The notes: a model not told the origin generated them from the letters alone. Positions 16,711-29,988 are shown, numbered from the stretch's first letter. The stretch is DNA of 64,000 bases from Ruania albidiflava DSM 18029 (GCF_000421225.1 NZ_ATWL01000001.1:1-64000); one strand, 5' to 3'. Translations and numbers: made by a program.

Positions 16711-18630
16711 TCAGACCACGGTGAGCACGATGACCGTGCCCGCTGGAACTCTCTCCCCAGCCGCCACCGACTGGTTGCGCACGGTGCCGAACACCCCACC
16801 GAAGACGTCCTCGCGCTGCACGTCGAACCCCAGCTCGGTCAGCTGGTCCTCGGCGTCGCTGTACTGCATCCCGAACACGTCGGGCACCTCGAACAGCTCC
16901 GGTCCCCGGGAGAGGGTCAGGTGCACCACGTCCCCGCGTAGGGCATCGCCGGTGACGGTCTGGGAGACCACGTGCCCCTCGGGGACCGTGTCGTGGTAGA
17001 CGCGCTCGTCGACCTGCGGGACCGCACCTGCGTCGTCGAGGGCCGCAGCGGCGTCCTCCTCGCTCTCCCCGGTGACGTCCGGCACCGTGATCGGCTCCTT
17101 GCCGCGGGAGACGGTGACCGTCACCTCGGTGTCGTGGCGCACCTGCTCACCGGGCGCCGGATCGGTGCTGATCACCACCCCCTCGGCGACGTCCTGGTGG
17201 TAGACGCGGTCGACCGGGGCGACGGTGAACCCTTCTGCCTCGAGCGTGGCCAGCGCCTCGTCCTCGGGTTGCTCGGTGACGGCCGGCACAGTGAGCATCT
17301 GCACCCCGCGGGAGACCACCAGCTGGACCTGACCGTCACGGCGGACGTCGTGACCGGGACCGGGGTCGGTGCTGATCACCTGCCCCTCGGGGACGTCGTC
17401 GGAGAAGGTGGTGTCCACCGCATAGTCCAGCGCACGGTCGGTGAGCGTGGCCTGGGCCTGTTCCTGCGGGGCACCGACTAGGTCCGGTACCTGCGTATAG
17501 GCTCCGGGGCCGATCGTCAGGTACCACCAGGTGCCACCGCCACCCAGTGCGGCCAGCAGCAGCACCACGAGCAGCACCAGCAGCACGCGGCGACCCCGCA
17601 CCCTCCGGCGCGGCGTCGGGTCTTCGTCCTCGTCGCGGGTGAGCGGCACAGCACCGATCGGCAGGGCGATCGTGCCGGTGTGCCCGACGGCGGTGGTCAC
17701 CTCGGCCTGCACGTCGCCGGTCTCCGGGCTGCTGGGCGTGGGCGGATCCTCGGGCACGTCTGCGCGCCGGTCCAGGTCGTGCGCGTCCAGCGAGGTGCGC
17801 ACGCGGTGCACGAGCGAGCGGGCGGCACCTGCGTCTGCCGGCCGGTCCGCCGGGTCCTTGGCGGTGAGGGCTGCGACCAGCTCGTCCACCTGGTCCGGCA
17901 GCCAGAGGATCTCCTCCGAGGGGGCGGGCACCTGGCCGTGCACGTGCTGGTAGGCCACCTGGATCGGTGTCTCGCCCTGGAACGGCTGGTGCCCGGTGAG
18001 CAGCTCGTACAGCATCGCGCCCACGGCGTAGACGTCCGCGCGGGCGTCTGCCTCACCGTTGGTGACGATCTCGGGGGAGAGGTAGGCGACTGTGCCCAGC
18101 AGGCTTCCGGTGGTGGCCACGGTGGCCTCGGAGACCGCGCGGGCCAGGCCGAAGTCGGCGACCTTCACCTCACCGTCGGTGGTGATGAGGATGTTCTCCG
18201 GCTTGACGTCCCGGTGCACCAGGCCCGCCCGGTGCGCCGCGGCGAGTGCATCGAGCACCCGTTCGACGGTCTGCAGTGCTTCGCCGACCGGCAGCACCCC
18301 GCGGCGCCGGAGCAGTGCGCGCAGGTTGGTGCCGTCGACGAACTCCATCGTGAGGTAGTTGAGCTCGTCCGTGCTGCCCTGGTCGTAGACACCGACCACA
18401 CCGGGGTGGGCCAGCCGGGCGGCCGCACGCGCCTCCCGGCGGAACCGGGCGGCCACGTCCACACCGTCGGCCAGGTGCGGGTGCATCACCTTCAGCGCCA
18501 CCACCCGGTCCAGCCGGCGGTCCAGGGCGCGGTAGACGGTGGCCATCCCGCCGCGCGCGATGCGCGCAGTGATCTCGTACCGGCTGTCGACCAGGCGGCC
18601 GATCAGCGGGTCGGAGACAGTGGTGGCCAT
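16711..18630 (-). CDS. pknL: PASTA-domain serine/threonine protein kinase (PknL-like)
   Basis: 639-residue membrane kinase. The kinase domain (about 18-285) has the Gly loop IARGGMATVY, Lys47, HRDVKPEN with Asp141 and Asn146, DFG 159-161, and an activation loop with paired Thr173-174 for autophosphorylation. After an acidic linker, a basic RRRVRGRR stretch and one helix (about 349-371) come four extracellular PASTA repeats that sense peptidoglycan fragments or lipid II in this family. Its placement near aroG, an Rv2175c-like gene and a polyprenyl synthase matches pknL of mycobacteria and corynebacteria rather than the pknA/pknB cluster. The adjacent LysM hydrolase also suggests a cell-wall role. 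Confidence 0.94.
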   Translation of the reverse strand: MATTVSDPLIGRLVDSRYEITARIARGGMATVYRALDRRLDRVVALKVMHPHLADGVDVAARFRREARAAARLAHPGVVGVYDQGSTDELNYLTMEFVDGTNLRALLRRRGVLPVGEALQTVERVLDALAAAHRAGLVHRDVKPENILITTDGEVKVADFGLARAVSEATVATTGSLLGTVAYLSPEIVTNGEADARADVYAVGAMLYELLTGHQPFQGETPIQVAYQHVHGQVPAPSEEILWLPDQVDELVAALTAKDPADRPADAGAARSLVHRVRTSLDAHDLDRRADVPEDPPTPSSPETGDVQAEVTTAVGHTGTIALPIGAVPLTRDEDEDPTPRRRVRGRRVLLVLLVVLLLAALGGGGTWWYLTIGPGAYTQVPDLVGAPQEQAQATLTDRALDYAVDTTFSDDVPEGQVISTDPGPGHDVRRDGQVQLVVSRGVQMLTVPAVTEQPEDEALATLEAEGFTVAPVDRVYHQDVAEGVVISTDPAPGEQVRHDTEVTVTVSRGKEPITVPDVTGESEEDAAAALDDAGAVPQVDERVYHDTVPEGHVVSQTVTGDALRGDVVHLTLSRGPELFEVPDVFGMQYSDAEDQLTELGFDVQREDVFGGVFGTVRNQSVAAGERVPAGTVIVLTVV

Positions 18631-18668
18631 GTGCGGAGTTTATGCGCGGAACTCCGCGGATCGGTGGC

Positions 18669-20216
18669 TCAGCCGTAGCGTGTCATGAGGGTCTGCACGT
18701 TGGCCACGTACCGGCGGGTGTCGGAGTACAGACCGTTGTCCTGCACCGAGCCGAGGCCCTGGTAGTAGCCGCCGATCGCCTCGGACTGGTTGTCCGCCAT
18801 CCGCTGCAGCTGGCGCAGGATCGCCACACCGGCGGTGACGTTGTCCTGCGGGTCGAGCAGGTTCAGCTCCTGGCCGACCAGCTGGGAGGCCCACTGCCCG
18901 GAGGACGGGATCACCTGCATCACCCCGACGGCGTTGGCAGGGGAGACGGCCGCGGCGTTGAAGCCGGACTCCTGGTGCGCGATCGCAAGCGCCAGAGCCG
19001 GGTCCACGCCCATCTGCTGGGCGGTCTGCCGGATCATCGAGCGCATCTGGTCGCGGCTGGGCAGGTTCGCGTTCAGCAGCTGGCGCTTGTTCGCGTTCGC
19101 CGCCGCGGTCACGTCCCCGGAGTAGGTGTAGTGCAGGAAGGTGTTCGAGACGACGCCGCCCGGGATGCGCAGCGTCTGCCCGACCCGGATCACCGCGTTC
19201 GAGCCGAGGTCGTTCGCGTCCACGATGGCGCCGGTGGTGGTCCCGTACTGCGCCGCGATCGAGGAGACCGTGTCGCCGGCCCGCACCTTGTGGTCCACCG
19301 AGCTGGACGAGCTGCTCGAGGAGCCGCCGCTGGTCGAGCTGCCCCCGGCGGACTGCGAGCCGCCGCCGGAGCTGGAGGAGGCGCCCGAGCCGGGGATGCG
19401 CAAGGTCTGACCGACCCGGATCATCGCGCGTGAGTTGAGGTCGTTGGCGTTGATGATCGCCCGCACCGTGGTGTCGTTGCGGGCGGCGATCGCCGAGACG
19501 GTGTCCCCGGAGCGGACCTTGTAGGTGCTCGCGCTGCTGCTGGCCGAGCTCCCACCCGCAACCTGTCCGCTACCGCTGGAGCTCGCAGAGCCGCCGGAGC
19601 TGGAAGACCCGCCCGAGCCGGGGATGCGCAGCGTCTGCCCGATGCGGATGAGGGCCTGGGAGTTGAGGTCGTTGGCGTTGATGATCGCCCGCACCGTGGT
19701 GTCGTTGCGGGCGGCGATCGCCGAGACGGTGTCCCCGGAGCGGACCGTGTAGCTGGAGGAGCCGGAGCGGCTCGAGGAGCTCGACGAGCTGGAGCTGCTC
19801 GAGCTGGCAGAGCCGTTTCCCGAGCCGTTGTCGGTCGGGATGCGCAGCGTCTGCCCGATGCGGATGAGGGCCTGGGAGCTGAGGTCGTTGGCGTTGATGA
19901 TCGCCCGCACCGTGGTGCCGTAGCGGTGTGCGAGCGCCGAGACGGTGTCCCCGGACCGGACCGTGTAGACCACTGGGGACTGCTGCGGCGCCCGCTCCAC
20001 GGCACCGATGTGCGGGGTGCGCTGCACCGCACCACCAGCCAGGGGTTGAGGTGTGGACAGCGGTGAGCGTGCCTGCGCCGAGTCCGCCGGCTGGGCCTCT
20101 GCTGGCACGGCCGAACCCAGACCGACAGCCGTGACGGCGCCGACCGCACCGAGGGTGCTCAGGGTGGCGTAACGACGGGCCTCCGCCCGCTTGGAACGGC
20201 GAACAGTTCGGGACAT
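18669..20216 (-). CDS. Secreted LysM-repeat lytic transglycosylase
   Basis: 515-residue exported wall enzyme. A signal peptide (about 1-42, ending near AEA) is followed by four LysM domains (about 83-127, 156-199, 232-275, 309-352) joined by Ser/Gly-rich linkers, then a soluble lytic transglycosylase domain (about 385-510) with catalytic Glu416 in HQESGFN and the later GVMQVIP and GGYYQGLG motifs. It should bind glycan strands and cleave MurNAc-GlcNAc bonds. The start ATG has a GGGGGGAAG ribosome site. LysM 2 and 3 are near-identical at DNA level. It sits between a PASTA kinase and an Rv2175c-like gene, in a wall-control neighbourhood. Confidence 0.94.
   Translation of the reverse strand: MSRTVRRSKRAEARRYATLSTLGAVGAVTAVGLGSAVPAEAQPADSAQARSPLSTPQPLAGGAVQRTPHIGAVERAPQQSPVVYTVRSGDTVSALAHRYGTTVRAIINANDLSSQALIRIGQTLRIPTDNGSGNGSASSSSSSSSSSSSRSGSSSYTVRSGDTVSAIAARNDTTVRAIINANDLNSQALIRIGQTLRIPGSGGSSSSGGSASSSGSGQVAGGSSASSSASTYKVRSGDTVSAIAARNDTTVRAIINANDLNSRAMIRVGQTLRIPGSGASSSSGGGSQSAGGSSTSGGSSSSSSSSVDHKVRAGDTVSSIAAQYGTTTGAIVDANDLGSNAVIRVGQTLRIPGGVVSNTFLHYTYSGDVTAAANANKRQLLNANLPSRDQMRSMIRQTAQQMGVDPALALAIAHQESGFNAAAVSPANAVGVMQVIPSSGQWASQLVGQELNLLDPQDNVTAGVAILRQLQRMADNQSEAIGGYYQGLGSVQDNGLYSDTRRYVANVQTLMTRYG
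19432..19746 (-). repeat. 87-bp identical direct repeats inside the LysM gene
   Basis: 19432-19518 and 19660-19746 are identical over 87 bases and encode the cores of LysM domains 3 and 2. A third, nearly identical run covers the end of LysM 1 from about 19837. Such in-frame repeats can gain or lose LysM units by recombination. Confidence 0.85.
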
Positions 20217-20325
20217 CTGCGCTTCCCCCCGGCAAGTGGTCTCGGACCTGCAGCACGACCTTCACCGGCGTGTCGCAGTGAATAACGAGGTTCGAGTGGT
20301 GTATGTGGAAAATGGGACAGGTGTG

Positions 20326-20374
20326 ACAGTAGTGGTTATGCCGAATCGTGACAAGCCCGTGATTTCGCTGTGAC
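20326..20374 (-). promoter_or_regulatory. Promoter and possible MtrA box of the transglycosylase gene
   Basis: Minus strand: TTGTCA (20354-20349), 17-base spacer, TACTGT (20331-20326), predicting a leader of about 100 bases. Immediately upstream is GTCAC-N6-ATCAC (20374-20359), a direct repeat resembling sites reported for the MtrA response regulator of wall hydrolase genes. No known riboswitch seen in the leader. Confidence 0.5.
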
Positions 20375-20426
20375 CTTTGACGCCGGTGGGTGCGCCCACC
20401 TGGGCACCGGTGCGAGCACGGCCCAG

Positions 20427-20432
20427 TACGCT
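20427..20432 (+). promoter_or_regulatory. -10 box of the Rv2175c-like gene, probably leaderless
   Basis: TACGCT, seven bases before the GTG at 20440; no ribosome site. Confidence 0.5.
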
Positions 20433-20439
20433 CGCTGCT

Positions 20440-20799
20440 GTGAGCGATGAGCAGAACTGGCTGAGCCTGCCTGAGGTGGCCGAGGCGACCGGGCTCGAGC
20501 AGCGCACCGTCCGCGGCTATCTGCGCGACCGGGTGCTGGTAGCGGCGCGCCGCGGCGAGAACAACGCGCTGCAGGTACCGGAGGACTTCCTCGTACCGGG
20601 CGAGGAACCAGGGAGCAGGACGGTGCTGCCGGCGCTGCGAGGAACGATCATCCTGCTGGGCGATGCAGGTTTCGACGACGAGGAGATCGTCGCGTGGCTG
20701 CTGCGGCACAGCGAGGAGCTCGGCAGCAGCCCGGTGGAGGCGTTGCGGGACGGACGCACGCACGCGGTGCGCCGGACCGCCCAGGCGCTGGCCTTCTGA
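20440..20799 (+). CDS. Rv2175c-like DNA-binding protein
   Basis: 119-residue protein with an N-terminal winged helix-turn-helix (LPEVAEATGLEQRTVRGYLRDR) and a C-terminal helical part (DEEIVAWLLRHSEELGSSPVEALRDGR). It matches Rv2175c, which in M. tuberculosis is a DNA-binding substrate of PknL. Here it lies near the PknL-like kinase but is separated by the transglycosylase gene and reads the other way. The start GTG 20440 is set by the upstream TACGCT box and gives the family length. Targets are unknown; phosphorylation by the neighbouring kinase is an inference from mycobacteria. Confidence 0.88.
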   Translation: MSDEQNWLSLPEVAEATGLEQRTVRGYLRDRVLVAARRGENNALQVPEDFLVPGEEPGSRTVLPALRGTIILLGDAGFDDEEIVAWLLRHSEELGSSPVEALRDGRTHAVRRTAQALAF

Positions 20800-20828
20800 G
20801 CAGCGCTGGTCCGCAGCGGCCGTAGAGA

Positions 20829-21926
20829 TCAGGACGTGCGGGTCACCGCCGCCTGCACCAGGGAGCGCAGCACCGCTGCTGCACGGTCGCTGACCGCTGT
20901 GCCCTGCAGCACCCGAAGCCCTGCGGTGACCCGTTCCTCGATCAGCTGCTCCACCTCGCCGACGGCGCCGGTCACCGTGAGGATGTGCCGTACCCGGTCC
21001 ACCTCGGTCTCCTGCAGCTCCGGGTTCCCCAGCGCCGCCCGCAGCACCGCACGCTGCTCCGCGGTGGCCCTGGTCATCGCCGAGGTGACCAGGACGGTGC
21101 GCTTGCCCTCACGCAGGTCGTCCCCGGCTGGCTTGCCGGTCAGGCTCGGGTCACCGAAGACACCGAGGACGTCGTCGCGCAGCTGGAAGGCTTCCCCGAC
21201 CGGCAGACCGAATGCAGCGCACGCCGCCAGGCCGTCGTCGTCTGCACCGGCCATCGCAGCGCCCAGCCGCAGCGGCTGCTGCACGCTGTAGGAGGCAGAC
21301 TTCGCGCGAATCACCCGGTGCGCCCGGTCCAGGTCCACGGCCGGGTCAGTGCTCCACGGCGCCGCCTGGGCATAGATGTCCAGGTACTGCCCGACGGTCA
21401 CCTCAGCCATCATCGCCTGCATGATCGAACGTGCCCGCCCCCGCGCGGCAGCCGGGAGATCCGCCAGACCACGCTCCAGCTCCTGCTGGGAGGCAACCAG
21501 CAGCAGGTCGCCGAGCAGCACCGCGCCGCTCTGCCCGAACCGGTCACCATCGCCCTGCATGCCCAGGGTCTGGTGCCGAGCAGCGAGCTGACGGTGCGCG
21601 GCCGGCATCCCGCGCCGGGTCAGCGAGGCGTCGATCACGTCATCGTGGACCAGGGCCGCCATCTGGAACAGCTCAAGGCCAGCACCCGCCCGGACCACCG
21701 GGGTGCTCAGGTCCCGGCCACCGAACGCAGCCCAGCCCGCTGCGGCGAACGCCGCCCGGAGCCGTTTGCCGCCGGACAGGAGCCCGGTAGCGATCGTGAA
21801 CAGGTCCGCCACCTCGGCGCCGACACCGGCGTGGGTCTCGGCCAGCTCGGCGATCCCTATCGACAGCCGCTCCGAGACCGCCCGCCGGAGCTGTGCCAAC
21901 CAGTGCTGGGTGTCTACCGTCTCCAC
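20829..21926 (-). CDS. idsA: Polyprenyl (geranylgeranyl-type) diphosphate synthase
   Basis: 365-residue trans-prenyltransferase that extends allylic diphosphates with isopentenyl diphosphate. The first Asp-rich motif is DDVID (in HDDVIDAS), the second DDVLGVFGD, with GGKRLR near the N-terminus and a KTRA-like KSASYS helix between. Product length is unclear; such genes supply carotenoids, menaquinone side chains or lipid carriers. The start is GTG 21926, six bases after a TACGCT hexamer; longer frames to 22007 lack support. Position matches idsA2 (Rv2173) beside Rv2175c. Convergent with the Rv2175c-like gene. Confidence 0.93.
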   Translation of the reverse strand: METVDTQHWLAQLRRAVSERLSIGIAELAETHAGVGAEVADLFTIATGLLSGGKRLRAAFAAAGWAAFGGRDLSTPVVRAGAGLELFQMAALVHDDVIDASLTRRGMPAAHRQLAARHQTLGMQGDGDRFGQSGAVLLGDLLLVASQQELERGLADLPAAARGRARSIMQAMMAEVTVGQYLDIYAQAAPWSTDPAVDLDRAHRVIRAKSASYSVQQPLRLGAAMAGADDDGLAACAAFGLPVGEAFQLRDDVLGVFGDPSLTGKPAGDDLREGKRTVLVTSAMTRATAEQRAVLRAALGNPELQETEVDRVRHILTVTGAVGEVEQLIEERVTAGLRVLQGTAVSDRAAAVLRSLVQAAVTRTS

Positions 21927-21932
21927 CACGCC

Positions 21933-21938
21933 AGCGTA
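21933..21938 (-). promoter_or_regulatory. -10 box of idsA, probably leaderless
   Basis: TACGCT on the minus strand, six bases before the GTG at 21926. Confidence 0.5.
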
Positions 21939-22059
21939 TCGGTGACGACGCGCGGCCCAGACCGTGCTAAGCCGCACCCGGTCGCCGGGATGCCACACCG
22001 TCCACAACCCCCTGCTAGCCCCCCCGGCCGCACGCTGCAGGATGCGGTCGGATCAGGTG

Positions 22060-23298
22060 ATGGACGAGAACATCCCACCCCTGACCAGCAGAGCCGCCAG
22101 CGTCCCGGGCGCCGGGCCCCCGGTGCCCGGTTCCGGTCCAGAACCACCTGGACGGGCAGTGCCCAGTCGGCCCCGACTCTTCCTCGATCGCCCGCGGGAG
22201 GTGCTGGCCTGGTTGCCGTACCAGCTGCACTTCTGGCCGCACGAGTCCGTGGTGCTCGCCTCGGTCCGCGAGCCCGAGACCGAGGCACCCGCAGAGAGCA
22301 GTGGACTGGGCCTGGTCGCCCGCACCGACCTGAGCATCATCGGCAACTCCGTCGGCGGACGCCAGGCGCAGGTGGAGATGAGCCGCCACCTGCAGCGCGA
22401 CGGTGCCGCCCAGGTGCTCTGCGCGATCTACACCGAGCAGGCGTTCGCCACTGTGCTGCGCGGCGAGGGCCCGGCCGGGCGCACCCTCACCTGGTGGCGC
22501 AGCACGCCTTGGGCGGACCTGGGCCGCAGCTACCTCGTCGGCCCGGAACGGTTCCGCTGTGTGGAGTGTGCCGCCGAACCGTGCTGCCCGCACACCGGGC
22601 AGCCGCTGGAGGTGCTGCGGAACACGCAGGTCGCCGCCTGGCACGTGTACCACGGCCACCGGTACGCCGAGCGCCGCGACGCCCTCGTCCCGGACCACCA
22701 GGCCGCCGCCAGCACCCGAGAGGCCGCCGCAGCGGCAGCACGCCACCACCTGGACCGCCGACCCACCCGCGCCGGCACGCAGCTGGTCGCCTGGCAACAG
22801 GAGATGGCCGGCAGATGGGCCACCCTGGTGCAGACCTGCGACCCGGCCACAGCGGACCACCTGTGCCTGCCGGGAGAGAACGACCGAGAACCCTCCCCAG
22901 CGGAGACCGGTGCCGTGCTGGCTGGTATGTCCGACACCTGGGTGCGGGATGCGGTGCTGCTGTGGAGCGGCACCGGGCAGCTGCTCGGTGAGCGGGTGCG
23001 CGCGGACGTCACCGAGGCGGTCTTCTCCGGGAGGCTGCGGCCTCAGGCCGCCCGGGTGCGTGCCGCGGAACGTGCCTTGGCAGTGCTCAGTGCCCATGCC
23101 AGCGACCGGTGGCGGCCGCCCGTGCTGACCTGTCAGTCCTGGCTGGCCTGGTGGACCGGTGACGGTGCACGCGCGAACATCCTGCTGCACCGTGCACTGC
23201 AGACGGACCCGGACTATGCCCTGGCCCGACTGCTGGGCACAGCACTGGCGCACGGTATCCCGCCGGGCTGGGTGCGACCCGCGCCCCGTGCGTCCTGA
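22060..23298 (+). CDS. DUF4192 family protein
   Basis: About 412 residues of an actinobacterial family with no known function. The diagnostic part is near the N-terminus: a DRPREVLAWLPYQLHFWPHESVVL segment in which the family repeatedly shows LA-x-P-Y-x-L-x-F-x-P-x-S-V-V. The C-terminal third (WLAWWTGDGARANILLHRALQTDPDYALARLLG) is also family-typical. Two Cys pairs (CVEC, CCPH near residue 170) could bind metal. No signal peptide or helix. Start uncertain: ATG 22060 or ATG 22042, neither with a strong ribosome site. Confidence 0.82.
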   Translation: MDENIPPLTSRAASVPGAGPPVPGSGPEPPGRAVPSRPRLFLDRPREVLAWLPYQLHFWPHESVVLASVREPETEAPAESSGLGLVARTDLSIIGNSVGGRQAQVEMSRHLQRDGAAQVLCAIYTEQAFATVLRGEGPAGRTLTWWRSTPWADLGRSYLVGPERFRCVECAAEPCCPHTGQPLEVLRNTQVAAWHVYHGHRYAERRDALVPDHQAAASTREAAAAAARHHLDRRPTRAGTQLVAWQQEMAGRWATLVQTCDPATADHLCLPGENDREPSPAETGAVLAGMSDTWVRDAVLLWSGTGQLLGERVRADVTEAVFSGRLRPQAARVRAAERALAVLSAHASDRWRPPVLTCQSWLAWWTGDGARANILLHRALQTDPDYALARLLGTALAHGIPPGWVRPAPRAS

Positions 23299-23360
23299 GC
23301 ACAGCAGCCTCCCGCAACCGTCCCCGCCGTCGATGGCATGCCCTGCACCGAAGGACGCGC

Positions 23361-23366
23361 TAGGGT
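23361..23366 (+). promoter_or_regulatory. -10 box of the UspA-like gene
   Basis: TAGGGT; predicted start of transcription about 20 bases before a GGGAGGA ribosome site. Confidence 0.45.
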
Positions 23367-23394
23367 CAGCCGTAGCCGATGGGAGGAGCACCAG

Positions 23395-23781
23395 GTGATC
23401 GTGGTCGGGTTCATCGCCACCGCAGAAGGCCGAGCGGCCCTCGAAGCTGCCGTCGAGGAAGCGCGCCGTCGCGAGGAGCGACTGCAGGTGATGGTGCATG
23501 CACCACGGGGATCTGACCAGTCGGACATCGACGACTCGGTCACGGAGGCGCAGCAGCTGCTGCAGCGTACCGACGTGGACTTCGAGGTACAGCCGGTACC
23601 GCGCGGGGACGACGTGGCCGAGGCACTGATGAGCGCTGCGGAGACCGGAGCAGCGTCGCTGATCGTGATCGGCCTGCGCCGCCGGTCACCGCTGGGCAAG
23701 CTCATCCTCGGCTCGAACGCCCAACGTATCCTGCTTGATGCACCCTGCCACGTGCTGGCGGTGAAACCGGACACTGCCTGA
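23395..23781 (+). CDS. Universal stress protein (UspA-like)
   Basis: 128-residue single-domain UspA fold, beginning with IVVGFIAT and ending HVLAVKP. The ATP-binding signature G-2x-G-9x-G-S is degenerate: GLRRRSPLGKLILGS keeps the late G-S but has Arg in place of the second Gly, so nucleotide binding may be altered. GTG 23395 has GGGAGGA seven bases upstream and is preferred to an ATG at 23338, which would lie upstream of the promoter. It stands alone, 54 bases before gcvT; a link to glycine cleavage is not apparent. Confidence 0.87.
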   Translation: MIVVGFIATAEGRAALEAAVEEARRREERLQVMVHAPRGSDQSDIDDSVTEAQQLLQRTDVDFEVQPVPRGDDVAEALMSAAETGAASLIVIGLRRRSPLGKLILGSNAQRILLDAPCHVLAVKPDTA

Positions 23782-23835
23782 AACCCCTGGCACCAGGCCA
23801 GCAACTGATGCGCCAGGCCCGAGGATGAAGAGGTC

Positions 23836-24924
23836 ATGACAGAGCTGAGCACGCCCCTGCACGCCGAGCACCTGGCCGCTGGAGCGGCGATGACCGACTT
23901 CGCCGGCTGGCAGATGCCGCTGCGGTACACCAGCGACCGCGCCGAGCACCAGGCGGTACGAGGCCGCGCCGGGCTCTTCGACCTGTCCCACATGGCCCAG
24001 ATCGAGGTGCACGGCCCGCAGGCCGACCTTGCCCTCGACGCCGCCCTGGTCAGCGCGGTCTCCCGGCTGCGCACCGGTCGTGCGCGCTACACCATGCTGG
24101 TCACCAGCGAGGGCGGCATCCTGGACGACCTGATCGTCTACCGCCTCGCTGACGACGAGTTCCTGGTCATCGCGAACGCCGCCAACCGAGCCACTGTGGT
24201 CGACCAGCTGACCGTGCGCAGCGCCTCGTTCCAGGTCGGCATCGTCGACCGGACCACCAGTCGCGCACTGATCGCCCTGCAAGGACCGCGCGCAGCCGAG
24301 GTGCTCGCCACGCAGACCGCTGCCGACCTGGACGCCCTGCGCTACTACTCCGCCACGCCCACCGAGGTCGCCGGCGTCCCGGTGCTGCTGGCTCGCACCG
24401 GATACACCGGCGAGGACGGCTTCGAGCTGTCCAGCGCCGCAGTGTCCGCCACCGAGCTGTGGCAGGCGCTCCTCGAGGCCGGGGAGGACGCCGAGGTGGT
24501 CCGCTGTGGCCTCGCCAGCCGGGACTCCCTCCGTCTGGAGGCCGGGATGCCGCTCTACGGGCAGGAGCTCACCGACCAGCTGAGCCCCTACGACGTGGGC
24601 ATGGGACGCCTGGTGCACCTGGACCACGAGTTCGTCGGACACGAAGCCCTCGCCGCGCGCGCCGAGCAGCCACCCCGCCACCACCTCGTCGGCCTGCAGG
24701 GTGAGGGACGACGAGCAGCCCGCGCCGGGTACGCCGTCTTCCTCGCCGGCGAGCAGGTCGGCGAGATCACCTCCGGCATCCTCTCGCCCACACTGGGCCA
24801 CCCGATCGCCCTGGCACGGGTGGACCGGGAGCTGTCCGCAGACACCGATGTGACCGTCGACGTGCGTGGCACCCCGACCCCGATGACCGTCACCAAGCCC
24901 CCGTTCTACCGCCGTCAGAACTAG
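23836..24924 (+). CDS. gcvT: Aminomethyltransferase (glycine cleavage T protein)
   Basis: 362 residues. Takes the aminomethyl group from lipoyl-GcvH, releases ammonia and makes methylene-tetrahydrofolate. Family motifs: [52 protein letters not shown] and [19 protein letters not shown]. Start ATG with GAAGAGG upstream. First gene of gcvT-gcvH-gcvP. The 54-base gap before it is too short for a tandem glycine riboswitch and no such structure is seen. Confidence 0.96.
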   Translation: MTELSTPLHAEHLAAGAAMTDFAGWQMPLRYTSDRAEHQAVRGRAGLFDLSHMAQIEVHGPQADLALDAALVSAVSRLRTGRARYTMLVTSEGGILDDLIVYRLADDEFLVIANAANRATVVDQLTVRSASFQVGIVDRTTSRALIALQGPRAAEVLATQTAADLDALRYYSATPTEVAGVPVLLARTGYTGEDGFELSSAAVSATELWQALLEAGEDAEVVRCGLASRDSLRLEAGMPLYGQELTDQLSPYDVGMGRLVHLDHEFVGHEALAARAEQPPRHHLVGLQGEGRRAARAGYAVFLAGEQVGEITSGILSPTLGHPIALARVDRELSADTDVTVDVRGTPTPMTVTKPPFYRRQN

Positions 24925-24944
24925 TCCAGAGAAGGAGCGCGGCC

Positions 24945-25316
24945 ATGAGCCTGCCCACCGACCGTCAGTACACCGCCGAGCACGAATGGGTGCAGCTCTC
25001 GGGCGATGTCGCCCGCGTCGGAGTGACCGAGTACGCCGCCACGTCCTTGGGCGACGTGGTCTACCTCGACCTGCCGGACGTCGGCACGCAGATCACCGCC
25101 GGCCAGACCTGCGGGGAGATCGAGTCCACCAAGTCGGTCAGCGACCTGTACGCACCGGTCACCGGCGAGGTCGCCGAGGTCAACACCGAAGCAGTGGACA
25201 ACCCCGAGCTGGTGAACACCGACCCGTTCGGCACCTGGCTGTTCACCGTGCGCACCACCGGCCAGACCGCCGAGCTGCTCGAGGCCGACGCCTACACCGC
25301 CCTCACCCAAGGCTGA
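24945..25316 (+). CDS. gcvH: Glycine cleavage H protein
   Basis: 123-residue lipoyl carrier protein. Lys63 in [15 protein letters not shown] is the lipoylation site. It shuttles the methylamine from GcvP to GcvT. ATG with AGAAGGAG seven bases upstream. 20 bases from gcvT and 11 bases from gcvP, so one operon. Confidence 0.97.
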   Translation: MSLPTDRQYTAEHEWVQLSGDVARVGVTEYAATSLGDVVYLDLPDVGTQITAGQTCGEIESTKSVSDLYAPVTGEVAEVNTEAVDNPELVNTDPFGTWLFTVRTTGQTAELLEADAYTALTQG

Positions 25317-25327
25317 GCCGACCACCG

Positions 25328-28210
<2,883 letters not shown>

Positions 28211-28274
28211 CCGACCGCGCCTCGGGAACAACGTGCGGCTACGGGACGTTGACCCAGGTGTCCACACTGTCCGC

Positions 28275-28293
28275 GCGCGCCCGAAGAGCGCGC
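28275..28293 (+). terminator. Small GC hairpin after gcvP
   Basis: GCGCGC (28275-28280) pairs with GCGCGC (28288-28293) around a 7-base loop, 65 bases after the gcvP stop. Modest evidence for a terminator. Confidence 0.35.
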
Positions 28294-28321
28294 ATCCACG
28301 GTGAACCCGCTGCGGTCGCGT

Positions 28322-28327
28322 TATAAT
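28322..28327 (+). promoter_or_regulatory. -10 box of the principal sigma factor gene
   Basis: Perfect TATAAT in an AT-rich patch, 62 bases before the GTG of the sigma gene. GTGAAC at 28301 is only 15 bases away and is a poor -35. No ribosome site better than AAAGG is seen. Confidence 0.5.
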
Positions 28328-28389
28328 TGTAGGGCGCCGCGACATCCAGTTCGCCGTTCGCCCCACGTATCCACGCCGAAAGGTTCTCT

Positions 28390-29988
<1,599 letters not shown>

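Noticed and set aside
19297-19820. Serine-rich tracts as a simple-sequence repeat array or frameshift switch
   Set aside because: The tracts are encoded by mixed Ser codons in steps of three, so slippage would not shift the frame; they are ordinary linkers.
20217-20325. c-di-AMP (ydaO-type) riboswitch in the leader of the LysM transglycosylase
   Set aside because: Actinobacterial wall hydrolase genes often have one, but the conserved core sequences are not visible in this roughly 100-base leader.
23782-23835. Glycine riboswitch before gcvT
   Set aside because: The gap is only 54 bases and lacks the expected tandem structure.
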